From positions 11,952,460 to 12,016,459 of the forward strand of contig NC_031495.1 of assembly GCF_000237925.1 (NCBI RefSeq): a DNA stretch of 64,000 nt, given 5' to 3'. The notes beneath the pieces are model-generated. The model had not been told where the DNA came from. It saw nothing but the letters and a program-made list of their open reading frames with translations, and made no database searches. Position 1 is the stretch's first letter. Every line of letters begins with the position of its first letter. Position numbers and translations under genes: made by a program. This DNA comes from Schistosoma mansoni (lineage: Eukaryota > Platyhelminthes > Trematoda > Strigeidida > Schistosomatidae). Shown piece by piece: positions 36,595 to 48,829 of the stretch.

Positions 36595-37124
36595 ATTGCG
36601 GCCCCCGAATTCCCTGGTACGGCTGAGAGTGAGGAGAGTCCGCTCTCCCTCTCGAAATGCTTTCACATGGCCATGCGTATATAGCCTCTGCCAGGGAAGT
36701 CCTGCTCACTGCCTTCTCGTGGCATTATTGTTGTTTACCAAATTGAGAGGACGAAAAGCTAATGTCCGGTGCTTTAACCGGGTTGGTGGACCCTCCGTGT
36801 CCACCTAGGGGAGTTGGAAAACCCTGATTCCAAACCAATGGTTCACATGGGTTCCAGTATCCTGAGGGAACAAATGGCACATGAACCAATTGTTGGTCGT
36901 GGGCTACCATGAGACTGCATCTCCTCACGATGCTCCACTGCCTTGTGGATCAGACCTTCAGATCAAGGGCTTCAGGTGTGGTCCCCTAAGAAAACCACCT
37001 GTTTCGGTTTGGGCGCCCAGGCAGTATCACAGCCCTCACACAAATCAAATAAGATTTGTGTGGCGCATATATATCTGGTGCCCCATTGTACCAATATTTA
37101 TGTGTTTAAATAGATAAATAAATA
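36595..37124 (+). mobile_element. Non-LTR-like repeat 3' end, longest copy
   Basis: A 530-bp GC-richer block in AT-rich surroundings, from GCGGCCCCCGAATTCCC to an AAATAGATAAATAAATAAG tail. The last 130 bp recur at 6579-6705 and 16745-16868, so the family is 5'-truncated to different extents, the signature of target-primed retroposition. No recognisable protein is encoded; it is probably the 3' UTR of a LINE or a SINE-like body. Confidence 0.6.
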
Positions 37125-37130
37125 AGCTTG

Positions 37131-38200
37131 GTTGTCAGTCATATACAAAACAGAACCTGTAACACATATTTGCATTAGTTCAAGTTCCCATAACATATCA
37201 ATAAAGTGATGTAAATTTATTATTATGAATTTCAGTGTGGTAAAAGTAATAATAACATCATTGGAGGTAGTAGAGATTAGATATAGGAAAAAGAAAACAA
37301 GCATATGGGGATTTCAGAACTTAAGATCTAAGGGAGGACAAAGAGTGAATGTACCTGAACTATTGTGAATAACTCTGAGCCATAGTATTTAAAGCGTTTC
37401 ATTACTGGTTACGATAACTATACAAGCACCAACACGAGAATTTTGAATAAATTGAGCATTGGGTAGATTGTTATAAATAAATAATATATTTGCAATATCC
37501 CAATCAGTAGAAAAATAAGATTTTCTGACGTTTCGTGACTCAGTGTGAACCACTTCTTCAGCGAATAAAAAAGTGGCTTACAATGAGTCAGGAAACGTCA
37601 GAAAATCTAATTTTTCTACTCATTGGGATATTATAAATATATTATTTATTTATTAACACGATAGTTTATACATACCAACAGGGCTCAATCCTACAGTTAC
37701 TGGATTCATGGACTGGCCCTATTTCTTGGTTTCTAGCCCTTATCTTCCTCCCGACCTACTTCTCTTCTAACAAATTTCTTCGGTCGAGGCAGTCGGTGGT
37801 TGGGCTTATATAATACATGTCTAAACCATACCAATTTGTGAGGATTCACTACCTCATCAACCAATTTTCCTTTCTTACTTAGTTCCACAAACCTAATATC
37901 AACATAGCTTACTCAGTGGTCCCGAAATATGTGAGCAATGATTTACAGACACTTATAATCAAACACTAGTAACTTATGAATATTCGCAATCCGTAATAAC
38001 CCTGCTATATACACATAAGGTAGAACATAACTAACTGCTGTGCGGTAAACTCATTCTTTGGTTAGCAGATAGAAAGTTCACCTACACAACATATAATGTG
38101 AATTGATAGTGGTCAATCGAGCTTTCTGAATCCGTCCCAACATTTTGTTAAACCAACAACTTACCAGGGCTGATATGACTTCCAAGACAAGTGATATGTC
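37131..38200 (-). mobile_element. RTE-clade (SR2-like) LINE copy F, degenerate, interrupted
   Basis: Left edge GTCAGTCATATACAAAAC matches the RTE 3' tail. 37660-38190 follows the C-terminal coding region of copy C base by base at low identity (GTCGGTGGTTGGGC, ACTCAGTGGTCCC, GGGCTGATATGACTTCCAAG). It is split by the palindromic element at 37438-37654. Confidence 0.7.
37438..37654. mobile_element. Palindromic MITE-like element with 7-bp TSD
   Basis: A 217-bp element with long inverted arms: AATATCCCAATCAGTAGAAA and GATTTTCTGACGTTTCGTGA on the left are mirrored by TGAGTCAGGAAACGTCAG and TTTTTCTACTCATTGGGATA on the right, and both outer arms end in ATAAATAAATAATAT. It is flanked by AACACGA at 37431-37437 and 37655-37661. 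No coding capacity. A non-autonomous DNA transposon or foldback element; the superfamily cannot be told. Confidence 0.75.
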
Positions 38201-39078
38201 ATTTTATTGGGAATGGGCATTTACTTGACTGGAAAAGAATTCAACTAACAGGTTCTAAAAGAATGAAATCCATATTCTAAAATCATAGCCCCTCCCCCCA
38301 AAATTAATTGGAAACAATATTTTATACACATTACATTAAAATTAGTTTCTATGGCAAATTTTAATTGTTTAAAGATATAACTATTCTATTTAAAGACGGG
38401 GACCAATTAAATTTATCATATTTTATCATTTATATAACCATTTACTTACTGTAGGGAAATAAAAATCGGCAAATACAATAAAATAATGAATTTCAACACA
38501 TTACCATTCAAGTAAACGGTTAAGACAATTCAAAATGATAAACTCAATGAGAGAACCTACTGAATCTTAAATGTATTAATTGCTTAAATAATCATCATAT
38601 TGGTGAATATTGAATAGGCTTAGAGCAAATTAACATAATTGTTTAGCTTAATAAACGAACAAGCTTTAAGTAGATAATACTGTTTTTCATATGTAAAACC
38701 ATCAACCAATACAACCTGAACTATTCTTATTCATAATCAGTCTTCTATTGTTTCTAATTAACCTCCGTTTGCATTGATAACAAAGTATCTGACTGCATAG
38801 TTAATAAGAAAATCAGTTGAAAAACTCTTATTAACTGAAATACTAAAATATCAGAATTTAATTCTTAATCACGTTTAGTAATTTTGTCATTGGTATATTA
38901 GGCTAATAACGTGAAGATTGATGTTAAGACTACTGTTATGATCGAGGTTTTCTATCAAATTTATTCTAAATCTGCAGAATAATTAATTAAGTTATTACAG
39001 TATATATATCTCCGCAGAGATGGATATGTATTTTAAATTAGCTAGAACCAATTAAATAAAGGACAATAAAATACCACT
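38201..39078. other. AT-rich spacer before the U1 array
   Basis: No gene or recognised repeat. It ends where similarity to the array units begins at ATCATTCATCATCTC. Confidence 0.4.
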
Positions 39079-39576
39079 ATCATTCATCATCTCATTCATT
39101 CATTCATTCATTCACATACTTTCTATCACTACTCTTATACTATTCATACACTATAGAAATACAATATATCCACTCATCCATCCATTTCACTCAGTCAACA
39201 ACACTTCCCTTCACAATTATCTAATACACTACACCGACTCATTCATTCCATTCACAACACAATCATCATATTTTACTACATTACACTATTATCACTTACA
39301 TCACACCAGTTCATCATGCCTCCCAATCTATTAAAATCAATTCAATACTGTTTATCAATATGTATTATATAGACTGGTCCACTTCACCGTACACACACTT
39401 CTTCACTCTATACCATATTGTATAACATTAACTAATCTGCACACGATTAATGCTGTCTTAATTACTGTCTATTTTGTGTGTTTCCTCAACATCATAAATC
39501 TAGATGGATTCAGTGTTAGACTATCGTGTATACCAATGTCACAATGCACATGAACATTTTCACAATCTACTGAATG

Positions 39577-39772
39577 AGTGGGACATTGAAGAGAAAGTGG
39601 ATAGAAGGTTGCAGGTGACGGGATGTGCGATGAGGAGATCAGTGTGAATATGTGTGAGGATGTGTGTACAGTGGAATAGGAATTGTTATGTGTGTGACTC
39701 ACGTTTCACTGAACCGGTGACTGGTGTCGAGCTGGTTGGTGTGTCTGATGGTGTTGCACGAGGTCGAGGTCG
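39577..39772. other. Divergent segment in the first array unit
   Basis: After CACAATCTACTGAATGA the first unit departs from the roughly 200-bp sequence all other units have here. It instead has GT-rich DNA (GTGGGACATTGAAGAG onward) up to the gap. The spacer ORF MDSVLDYRVYQCHNAHEHF, 25 codons in other units, stays open 22 codons longer here. Either an edge-specific sequence or a join made by the assembler. Confidence 0.6.
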
Positions 39773-39972
39773 NNNNNNNNNNNNNNNNNNNNNNNNNNNN
39801 NNNNNNNNNNNNNNNNNNNNNNNNNNNNNNNNNNNNNNNNNNNNNNNNNNNNNNNNNNNNNNNNNNNNNNNNNNNNNNNNNNNNNNNNNNNNNNNNNNNN
39901 NNNNNNNNNNNNNNNNNNNNNNNNNNNNNNNNNNNNNNNNNNNNNNNNNNNNNNNNNNNNNNNNNNNNNNNN
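39773..39972. other. Assembly gap (200 N) inside the first array unit
   Basis: A 200-N placeholder. Array sequence resumes exactly at AGTATATAGCGTG. Confidence 0.99.
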
Positions 39973-40150
39973 AGTATATAGCGTGTAGAGTTTACCAGTA
40001 AGGAAATGAACATTAGTGACATGTCTACTGCAAACTGGTCTACTATATGTATGAAATAATGTTGGGCGATTAACTTGTAGCTAGTTGAATGCATAAAATA
40101 TTGTTGATGTGAATGTTTGGATTGGGAATGCAGTGTTAATTTGCAGAGAG

Positions 40151-40178
40151 TGATTTTATTGCAATGTTATTGAGAATG
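40151..40178 (+). promoter_or_regulatory. Candidate proximal element of the U1 promoter
   Basis: TGATTTTATTGCAATGTTAT and the bases after it span about -57 to -30 of U1 copy 1, where metazoan snRNA genes keep their proximal sequence element. It is unchanged before every copy read. No flatworm PSE consensus was available to me, so the assignment rests on position only. Confidence 0.3.
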
Positions 40179-40207
40179 ATCGGGCGACAGGCTATTGACT
40201 AGTGCTT

Positions 40208-40364
40208 AAACTTACCTGGCGCCGGGTTCAGGGTGATCAGGAATGCTCTGACCCCGGGTGGAGGCTCACCATTGCACTTCGGTGGGTTGAAACTCGCGAC
40301 GAACCCTAATTGGGTGCGCTCGGGCGTGTAGTTTTTGTCAGTGGGGAGGTCTCACAGTCCTCCC
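40208..40364 (+). ncRNA. U1: U1 snRNA, copy 1
   Basis: U1 recognises 5' splice sites in the first step of spliceosome assembly. The 157-nt gene starts AAACTTACCTGG, whose ACTTACCTG pairs with CAG|GTAAGT. Stem-loop I presents GATCAGGAAT (nt 28-37; human GAUCACGAAG, bound by U1-70K). Stem-loop II presents ATTGCACTTC between CACC and GGTG (nt 64-73; the U1A site, human AUUGCACUCC). Stem-loop III has ACCC-TAATT-GGGT (nt 96-108). The Sm site is AGTTTTTG (nt 123-130), and the last hairpin is GGGAGG/CCTCCC. Human U1 is 164 nt. The 5' end AAACUUACC is written as in C. elegans U1. The spacer before it is a mixed type with an extra T at the first variant site. Confidence 0.97.
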
Positions 40365-41415
40365 TTTAATTCATAACATAAATCTATCTAACTATTCACT
40401 ATCAACTATACACTTCAATTCCATTCAATTCTATTCCATTCATTCCACATCAATTCAATCACATACTACCATCATTCATCATCTCATTCATTCATTCATT
40501 CATTCATTCATTCATTCACATACTTTCTATCACTACTCTTATACTATTCATACACTATAGAAATACAATATATCCACTCATCCATTTCACTCAGTCAACA
40601 ACACTTCCCTTCACAATTATCTAATACACTACACCGACTCATTCATCCCATTCACAACACAATCATCATATTTTACTACATTACACTATTATCACTTACA
40701 TCACACCAGTTCATCATGCCTCCCAATCTATTAAAATCAATTCAATACTGTTTATCAATATGTATTATATAGACTGGTCCACTTCACCGTACACACACTT
40801 CTTCACTCTATACCATATTGTATAACATTAACTAATCTGCACACGATTAACGCTGTCTTAATTACTGTCTATTTTGTGTGTTTCCTCAACATCATAAATC
40901 TAGATGGATTCAGTGTTAGACTATCGTGTATACCAATGTCACAATGCACATGAACATTTTCACAATCTACTGAATGAATGAGAGCGTCAATGCAAATCAA
41001 AGTGAATTAGATGGTGTTTTGTCGACCGAATTATATATTGTACGGAAAGAGAACGTAAGAGAAACATCCTATGTGCAACATTCGATCAATGGTTGTTTGG
41101 AAGCGGTGTAAGTGATCATGTGTAAATCTCTGTGTGATTTTCACTTTCAGCCTACTGAATTAACTATCAGATGTAGTAAGTAGTATATAGCGTGTAGAGT
41201 TTACCAGTAAGGAAATGAACATGGTGACATGTCTACTGCAAACTGGTCTACTATATGTATGAAATAATGTTGGGCGATTAACTTGTAGCTAGTTGAATGC
41301 ATAAAATATTGTTGATGTGAATGTTTGGATTGGGAATGCAGTGTTAATTTGCAGAGAGTGATTTTATTGCAATGTTATTGAGAATGATCGGGCGACAGGC
41401 TATTGACTAGTGCTT

Positions 41416-41572
41416 AAACTTACCTGGCGCCGGGTTCAGGGTGATCAGGAATGCTCTGACCCCGGGTGGAGGCTCACCATTGCACTTCGGTGGGTTGAAA
41501 CTCGCGACGAACCCTAATTGGGTGCGCTCGGGCGTGTAGTTTTTGTCAGTGGGGAGGTCTCACAGTCCTCCC
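41416..41572 (+). ncRNA. U1: U1 snRNA, copy 2
   Basis: Same 157 nt as copy 1 by eye. Upstream spacer is type G/T/A at -193, -162 and -115 (CATGGTG, CTACTATATG, GAATGCATAA), here called type 1. Confidence 0.97.
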
Positions 41573-42623
41573 TTTAATTCATAACATAAATCTATCTAAC
41601 TATTCACTATCAACTATACACTTCAATTCCATTCAATTCTATTCCATTCATTCCACATCAATTCAATCACATACTACCATCATTCATCATCTCATTCATT
41701 CATTCATTCATTCATTCATTCATTCACATACTTTCTATCACTACTCTTATACTATTCATACACTATAGAAATACAATATATCCACTCATCCATTTCACTC
41801 AGTCAACAACACTTCCCTTCACAATTATCTAATACACTACACCGACTCATTCATTCCATTCACAACACAATCATCATATTTTACTACATTACACTATTAT
41901 CACTTACACCACACCAGTTCATCATGCCTCCCAATCTATTAAAATCAATTCAATACTGTTTATCAATATGTATTATATAGACTGGTCCACTTCACCGTAC
42001 ACACACTTCTTCACTCTATACCATATTGTATAACATTAACTAATCTGCACACGATTAATGCTGTCTTAATTACTGTCTATTTTGTGTGTTTCCTCAACAT
42101 CATAAATCTAGATGGATTCAGTGTTAGACTATCGTGTATACCAATGTCACAATGCACATGAACATTTTCACAATCTACTGAATGAATGAGAGCGTCAATG
42201 CAAATCAAAGTGAATTAGATGGTGTTTTGTCGACCGAATTATATATTGTACGGAAAGAGAACGTAAGAGAAACATCCTATGTGCAACATTCGATCAATGG
42301 TTGTTTGGAAGCGGTGTAAGTGATCATGTGTAAATCTCTGTGTGATTTTCACTTTCAGCCTACTGAATTAACTATCAGATGTAGTAAGTAGTATATAGCG
42401 TGTAGAGTTTACCAGTAAGGAAATGAACATAGTGACATGTCTACTGCAAACTGGTCTACTAAATGTATGAAATAATGTTGGGCGATTAACTTGTAGCTAG
42501 TTGAATGCTTAAAATATTGTTGATGTGAATGTTTGGATTGGGAATGCAGTGTTAATTTGCAGAGAGTGATTTTATTGCAATGTTATTGAGAATGATCGGG
42601 CGACAGGCTATTGACTAGTGCTT

Positions 42624-42780
42624 AAACTTACCTGGCGCCGGGTTCAGGGTGATCAGGAATGCTCTGACCCCGGGTGGAGGCTCACCATTGCACTTCGGTG
42701 GGTTGAAACTCGCGACGAACCCTAATTGGGTGCGCTCGGGCGTGTAGTTTTTGTCAGTGGGGAGGTCTCACAGTCCTCCC
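42624..42780 (+). ncRNA. U1: U1 snRNA, copy 3
   Basis: Coding part unchanged. Upstream spacer is type A/A/T at the three sites (CATAGTG, CTACTAAATG, GAATGCTTAA), here called type 2. The downstream (ATTC)n run is the longest of the array and ends TTCATCATACTTTC. Confidence 0.97.
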
Positions 42781-43852
42781 TTTAATTCATAACATAAATC
42801 TATCTAACTATTCACTATCAACTATACACTTCAATTCCATTCAATTCTATTCCATTCATTCCACATCAATTCAATCACATACTACCATCATTCATCATCT
42901 CATTCATTCATTCATTCATTCATTCATTCATTCATTCATTCATTCATTCATTCATCATACTTTCTATCACTACTCTTATACTATTCATACACTATAGAAA
43001 TACAATATATCCACTCATCCATTTCACTCAGTCAACAACACTTCCCTTCACAATTATCTAATACACTACACCGACTCATTCATTCCATTCACAACACAAT
43101 CATCATATTTTACTACATTACACTATTATCACTTACATCACACCAGTTCATCATGCCTCCCAATCTATTAAAATCAATTCAATACTGTTTATCAATATGT
43201 ATTATATAGACTGGTCCACTTCACCGTACACACACTTCTTCACTCTATACCATATTGTATAACATTAACTAATCTGCACACGATTAATGCTGTCTTAATT
43301 ACTGTCTATTTTGTGTGTTTCCTCAACATCATAAATCTAGATGGATTCAGTGTTAGACTATCGTGTATACCAATGTCACAATGCACATGAACATTTTCAC
43401 AATCTACTGAATGAATGAGAGCGTCAATGCAAATCAAAGTGAATTAGATGGTGTTTTGTCGACCGAATTATATATTGTACGGAAAGAGAACGTAAGAGAA
43501 ACATCCTATGTGCAACATTCGATCAATGGTTGTTTGGAAGCGGTGTAAGTGATCATGTGTAAATCTCTGTGTGATTTTCACTTTCAGCCTACTGAATTAA
43601 CTATCAGATGTAGTAAGTAGTATATAGCGTGTAGAGTTTACCAGTAAGGAAATGAACATAGTGACATGTCTACTGCAAACTGGTCTACTAAATGTATGAA
43701 ATAATGTTGGGCGATTAACTTGTAGCTAGTTGAATGCTTAAAATATTGTTGATGTGAATGTTTGGATTGGGAATGCAGTGTTAATTTGCAGAGAGTGATT
43801 TTATTGCAATGTTATTGAGAATGATCGGGCGACAGGCTATTGACTAGTGCTT

Positions 43853-44009
43853 AAACTTACCTGGCGCCGGGTTCAGGGTGATCAGGAATGCTCTGACCCC
43901 GGGTGGAGGCTCACCATTGCACTTCGGTGGGTTGAAACTCGCGACGAACCCTAATTGGGTGCGCTCGGGCGTGTAGTTTTTGTCAGTGGGGAGGTCTCAC
44001 AGTCCTCCC
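43853..44009 (+). ncRNA. U1: U1 snRNA, copy 4
   Basis: Coding part unchanged; type 2 spacer. 1229 bp from copy 3, the longest spacing. Confidence 0.97.
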
Positions 44010-45060
44010 TTTAATTCATAACATAAATCTATCTAACTATTCACTATCAACTATACACTTCAATTCCATTCAATTCTATTCCATTCATTCCACATCAATT
44101 CAATCACATACTACCATCATTCATCATCTCATTCATTCATTCATTCATTCATTCATTCATTCACATACTTTCTATCACTACTCTTATACTATTCATACAC
44201 TATAGAAATACAATATATCCACTCATCCATTTCACTCAGTCAACAACACTTCCCTTCACAATTATCTAATACACTACACCGACTCATTCATTCCATTCAC
44301 AACACAATCATCATATTTTACTACATTACACTATTATCACTTACATCACACCAGTTCATCATGCCTCCCAATCTATTAAAATCAATTCAATACTGTTTAT
44401 CAATATGTATTATATAGACTGGTCCACTTCACCGTACACACACTTCTTCACTCTATACCATATTGTATAACATTAACTAATCTGCACACGATTAATGCTG
44501 TCTTAATTACTGTCTATTTTGTGTGTTTCCTCAACATCATAAATCTAGATGGATTCAGTGTTAGACTATCGTGTATACCAATGTCACAATGCACATGAAC
44601 ATTTTCACAATCTACTGAATGAATGAGAGCGTCAATGCAAATCAAAGTGAATTAGATGGTGTTTTGTCGACCGAATTATATATTGTACGGAAAGAGAACG
44701 TAAGAGAAACATCCTATGTGCAACATTCGATCAATGGTTGTTTGGAAGCGGTGTAAGTGATCATGTGTAAATCTCTGTGTGATTTTCACTTTCAGCCTAC
44801 TGAATTAACTATCAGATGTAGTAAGTAGTATATAGCGTGTAGAGTTTACCAGTAAGGAAATGAACATAGTGACATGTCTACTGCAAACTGGTCTACTAAA
44901 TGTATGAAATAATGTTGGGCGATTAACTTGTAGCTAGTTGAATGCTTAAAATATTGTTGATGTGAATGTTTGGACTGGGAATGCAGTGTTAATTTGCAGA
45001 GAGTGATTTTATTGCAATGTTATTGAGAATGATCGGGCGACAGGCTATTGACTAGTGCTT

Positions 45061-45217
45061 AAACTTACCTGGCGCCGGGTTCAGGGTGATCAGGAATGCT
45101 CTGACCCCGGGTGGAGGCTCACCATTGCACTTCGGTGGGTTGAAACTCGCGACGAACCCTAATTGGGTGCGCTCGGGCGTGTAGTTTTTGTCAGTGGGGA
45201 GGTCTCACAGTCCTCCC
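45061..45217 (+). ncRNA. U1: U1 snRNA, copy 5
   Basis: Coding part unchanged; type 2 spacer with a private T-to-C change in TTTGGACTGGG upstream. Confidence 0.97.
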
Positions 45218-46260
45218 TTTAATTCATAACATAAATCTATCTAACTATTCACTATCAACTATACACTTCAATTCCATTCAATTCTATTCCATTCATTCCA
45301 CATCAATTCAATCACATACTACCATCATTCATCATCTCATTCATTCATTCATTCATTCATTCACATACTTTCTATCACTACTCTTATACTATTCATACAC
45401 TATAGAAATACAATATATCCACTCATCCATTTCACTCAGTCAACAACACTTCCCTTCACAATTATCTAATACACTACACCGACTCATTCATTCCATTCAC
45501 AACACAATCATCATATTTTACTACATTACACTATTATCACTTACATCACACCAGTTCATCATGCCTCCCAATCTATTAAAATCAATTCAATACTGTTTAT
45601 CAATATGTATTATATAGACTGGTCCACTTCACCGTACACACACTTCTTCACTCTATACCATATTGTATAACATTAACTAATCTGCACACGATTAATGCTG
45701 TCTTAATTACTGTCTATTTTGTGTGTTTCCTCAACATCATAAATCTAGATGGATTCAGTGTTAGACTATCGTGTATACCAATGTCACAATGCACATGAAC
45801 ATTTTCACAATCTACTGAATGAATGAGAGCGTCAATGCAAATCAAAGTGAATTAGATGGTGTTTTGTCGACCGAATTATATATTGTACGGAAAGAGAACG
45901 TAAAAGAAACATCCTATGTGCAACATTCGATCAATGGTTGTTTGGAAGCGGTGTAAGTGATCATGTGTAAATCTCTGTGTGATTTTCACTTTCAGCCTAC
46001 TGAATTAACTATCAGATGTAGTAAGTAGTATATAGCGTGTAGAGTTTACCAGTAAGGAAATGAACATGGTGACATGTCTACTGCAAACTGGTCTACTATA
46101 TGTATGAAATAATGTTGGGCGATTAACTTGTAGCTAGTTGAATGCATAAAATATTGTTGATGTGAATGTTTGGATTGGGAATGCAGTGTTAATTTGCAGA
46201 GAGTGATTTTATTGCAATGTTATTGAGAATGATCGGGCGACAGGCTATTGACTAGTGCTT

Positions 46261-46417
46261 AAACTTACCTGGCGCCGGGTTCAGGGTGATCAGGAATGCT
46301 CTGACCCCGGGTGGAGGCTCACCATTGCACTTCGGTGGGTTGAAACTCGCGACGAACCCTAATTGGGTGCGCTCGGGCGTGTAGTTTTTGTCAGTGGGGA
46401 GGTCTCACAGTCCTCCC
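46261..46417 (+). ncRNA. U1: U1 snRNA, copy 6
   Basis: Coding part unchanged; type 1 spacer, also carrying ACGTAAAAG instead of ACGTAAGAG near 45900. Confidence 0.97.
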
Positions 46418-47468
46418 TTTAATTCATAACATAAATCTATCTAACTATTCACTATCAACTATACACTTCAATTCCATTCAATTCTATTCCATTCATTCCA
46501 CATCAATTCAATCACATACTACCATCATTCATCATCTCATTCATTCATTCATTCATTCATTCATTCATTCACATACTTTCTATCACTACTCTTATACTAT
46601 TCATACACTATAGAAATACAATATATCCACTCATCCATTTCACTCAGTCAACAACACTTCCCTTCACAATTATCTAATACACTACACCGACTCATTCATT
46701 CCATTCACAACACAATCATCATATTTTACTACATTACACTATTATCACTTACATCACACCAGTTCATCATGCCTCCCAATCTATTAAAATCAATTCAATA
46801 CTGTTTATCAATATGTATTATATAGACTGGTCCACTTCACCGTACACACACTTCTTCACTCTATACCATATTGTATAACATTAACTAATCTGCACACGAT
46901 TAATGCTGTCTTAATTACTGTCTATTTTGTGTGTTTCCTCAACATCATAAATCTAGATGGATTCAGTGTTAGACTATCGTGTATACCAATGTCACAATGC
47001 ACATGAACATTTTCACAATCTACTGAATGAATGAGAGCGTCAATGCAAATCAAAGTGAATTAGATGGTGTTTTGTCGACCGAATTATATATTGTACGGAA
47101 AGAGAACGTAAGAGAAACATCCTATGTGCAACATTCGATCAATGGTTGTTTGGAAGCGGTGTAAGTGATCATGTGTAAATCTCTGTGTGATTTTCACTTT
47201 CAGCCTACTGAATTAACTATCAGATGTAGTAAGTAGTATATAGCGTGTAGAGTTTACCAGTAAGGAAATGAACATAGTGACATGTCTACTGCAAACTGGT
47301 CTACTAAATGTATGAAATAATGTTGGGCGATTAACTTGTAGCTAGTTGAATGCTTAAAATATTGTTGATGTGAATGTTTGGATTGGGAATGCAGTGTTAA
47401 TTTGCAGAGAGTGATTTTATTGCAATGTTATTGAGAATGATCGGGCGACAGGCTATTGACTAGTGCTT

Positions 47469-47625
47469 AAACTTACCTGGCGCCGGGTTCAGGGTGATCA
47501 GGAATGCTCTGACCCCGGGTGGAGGCTCACCATTGCACTTCGGTGGGTTGAAACTCGCGACGAACCCTAATTGGGTGCGCTCGGGCGTGTAGTTTTTGTC
47601 AGTGGGGAGGTCTCACAGTCCTCCC
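47469..47625 (+). ncRNA. U1: U1 snRNA, copy 7
   Basis: Coding part unchanged; type 2 spacer. The 3' flank has TTCGTAACAT instead of TTCATAACAT, shared only with copy 11. Confidence 0.97.
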
Positions 47626-48672
47626 TTTAATTCGTAACATAAATCTATCTAACTATTCACTATCAACTATACACTTCAATTCCATTCAATTCTATTCCAT
47701 TCATTCCACATCAATTCAATCACATACTACCATCATTCATCATCTCATTCATTCATTCATTCATTCATTCATTCACATACTTTCTATCACTACTCTTATA
47801 CTATTCATACACTATAGAAATACAATATATCCACTCATCCATTTCACTCAGTCAACAACACTTCCCTTCACAATTATCTAATACACTACACCGACTCATT
47901 CATTCCATTCACAACACAATCATCATATTTTACTACATTACACTATTATCACTTACATCACACCAGTTCATCATGCCTCCCAATCTATTAAAATCAATTC
48001 AATACTGTTTATCAATATGTATTATATAGACTGGTCCACTTCACCGTACACACACTTCTTCACTCTATACCATATTGTATAACATTAACTAATCTGCACA
48101 CGATTAATGCTGTCTTAATTACTGTCTATTTTGTGTGTTTCCTCAACATCATAAATCTAGATGGATTCAGTGTTAGACTATCGTGTATACCAATGTCACA
48201 ATGCACATGAACATTTTCACAATCTACTGAATGAATGAGAGCGTCAATGCAAATCAAAGTGAATTAGATGGTGTTTTGTCGACCGAATTATATATTGTAC
48301 GGAAAGAGAACGTAAGAGAAACATCCTATGTGCAACATTCGATCAATGGTTGTTTGGAAGCGGTGTAAGTGATCATGTGTAAATCTCTGTGTGATTTTCA
48401 CTTTCAGCCTACTGAATTAACTATCAGATGTAGTAAGTAGTATATAGCGTGTAGAGTTTACCAGTAAGGAAATGAACATAGTGACATGTCTACTGCAAAC
48501 TGGTCTACTAAATGTATGAAATAATGTTGGGCGATTAACTTGTAGCTAGTTGAATGCTTAAAATATTGTTGATGTGAATGTTTGGATTGGGAATGCAGTG
48601 TTAATTTGCAGAGAGTGATTTTATTGCAATGTTATTGAGAATGATCGGGCGACAGGCTATTGACTAGTGCTT

Positions 48673-48829
48673 AAACTTACCTGGCGCCGGGTTCAGGGTG
48701 ATCAGGAATGCTCTGACCCCGGGTGGAGGCTCACCATTGCACTTCGGTGGGTTGAAACTCGCGACGAACCCTAATTGGGTGCGCTCGGGCGTGTAGTTTT
48801 TGTCAGTGGGGAGGTCTCACAGTCCTCCC
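48673..48829 (+). ncRNA. U1: U1 snRNA, copy 8
   Basis: Coding part unchanged; type 2 spacer. Confidence 0.97.

Noticed and set aside
39469-39702. 77-codon minus-strand ORF at the array edge
   Set aside because: Low-complexity His/Ser/Thr-rich translation of GT-rich spacer, not conserved in the other units.
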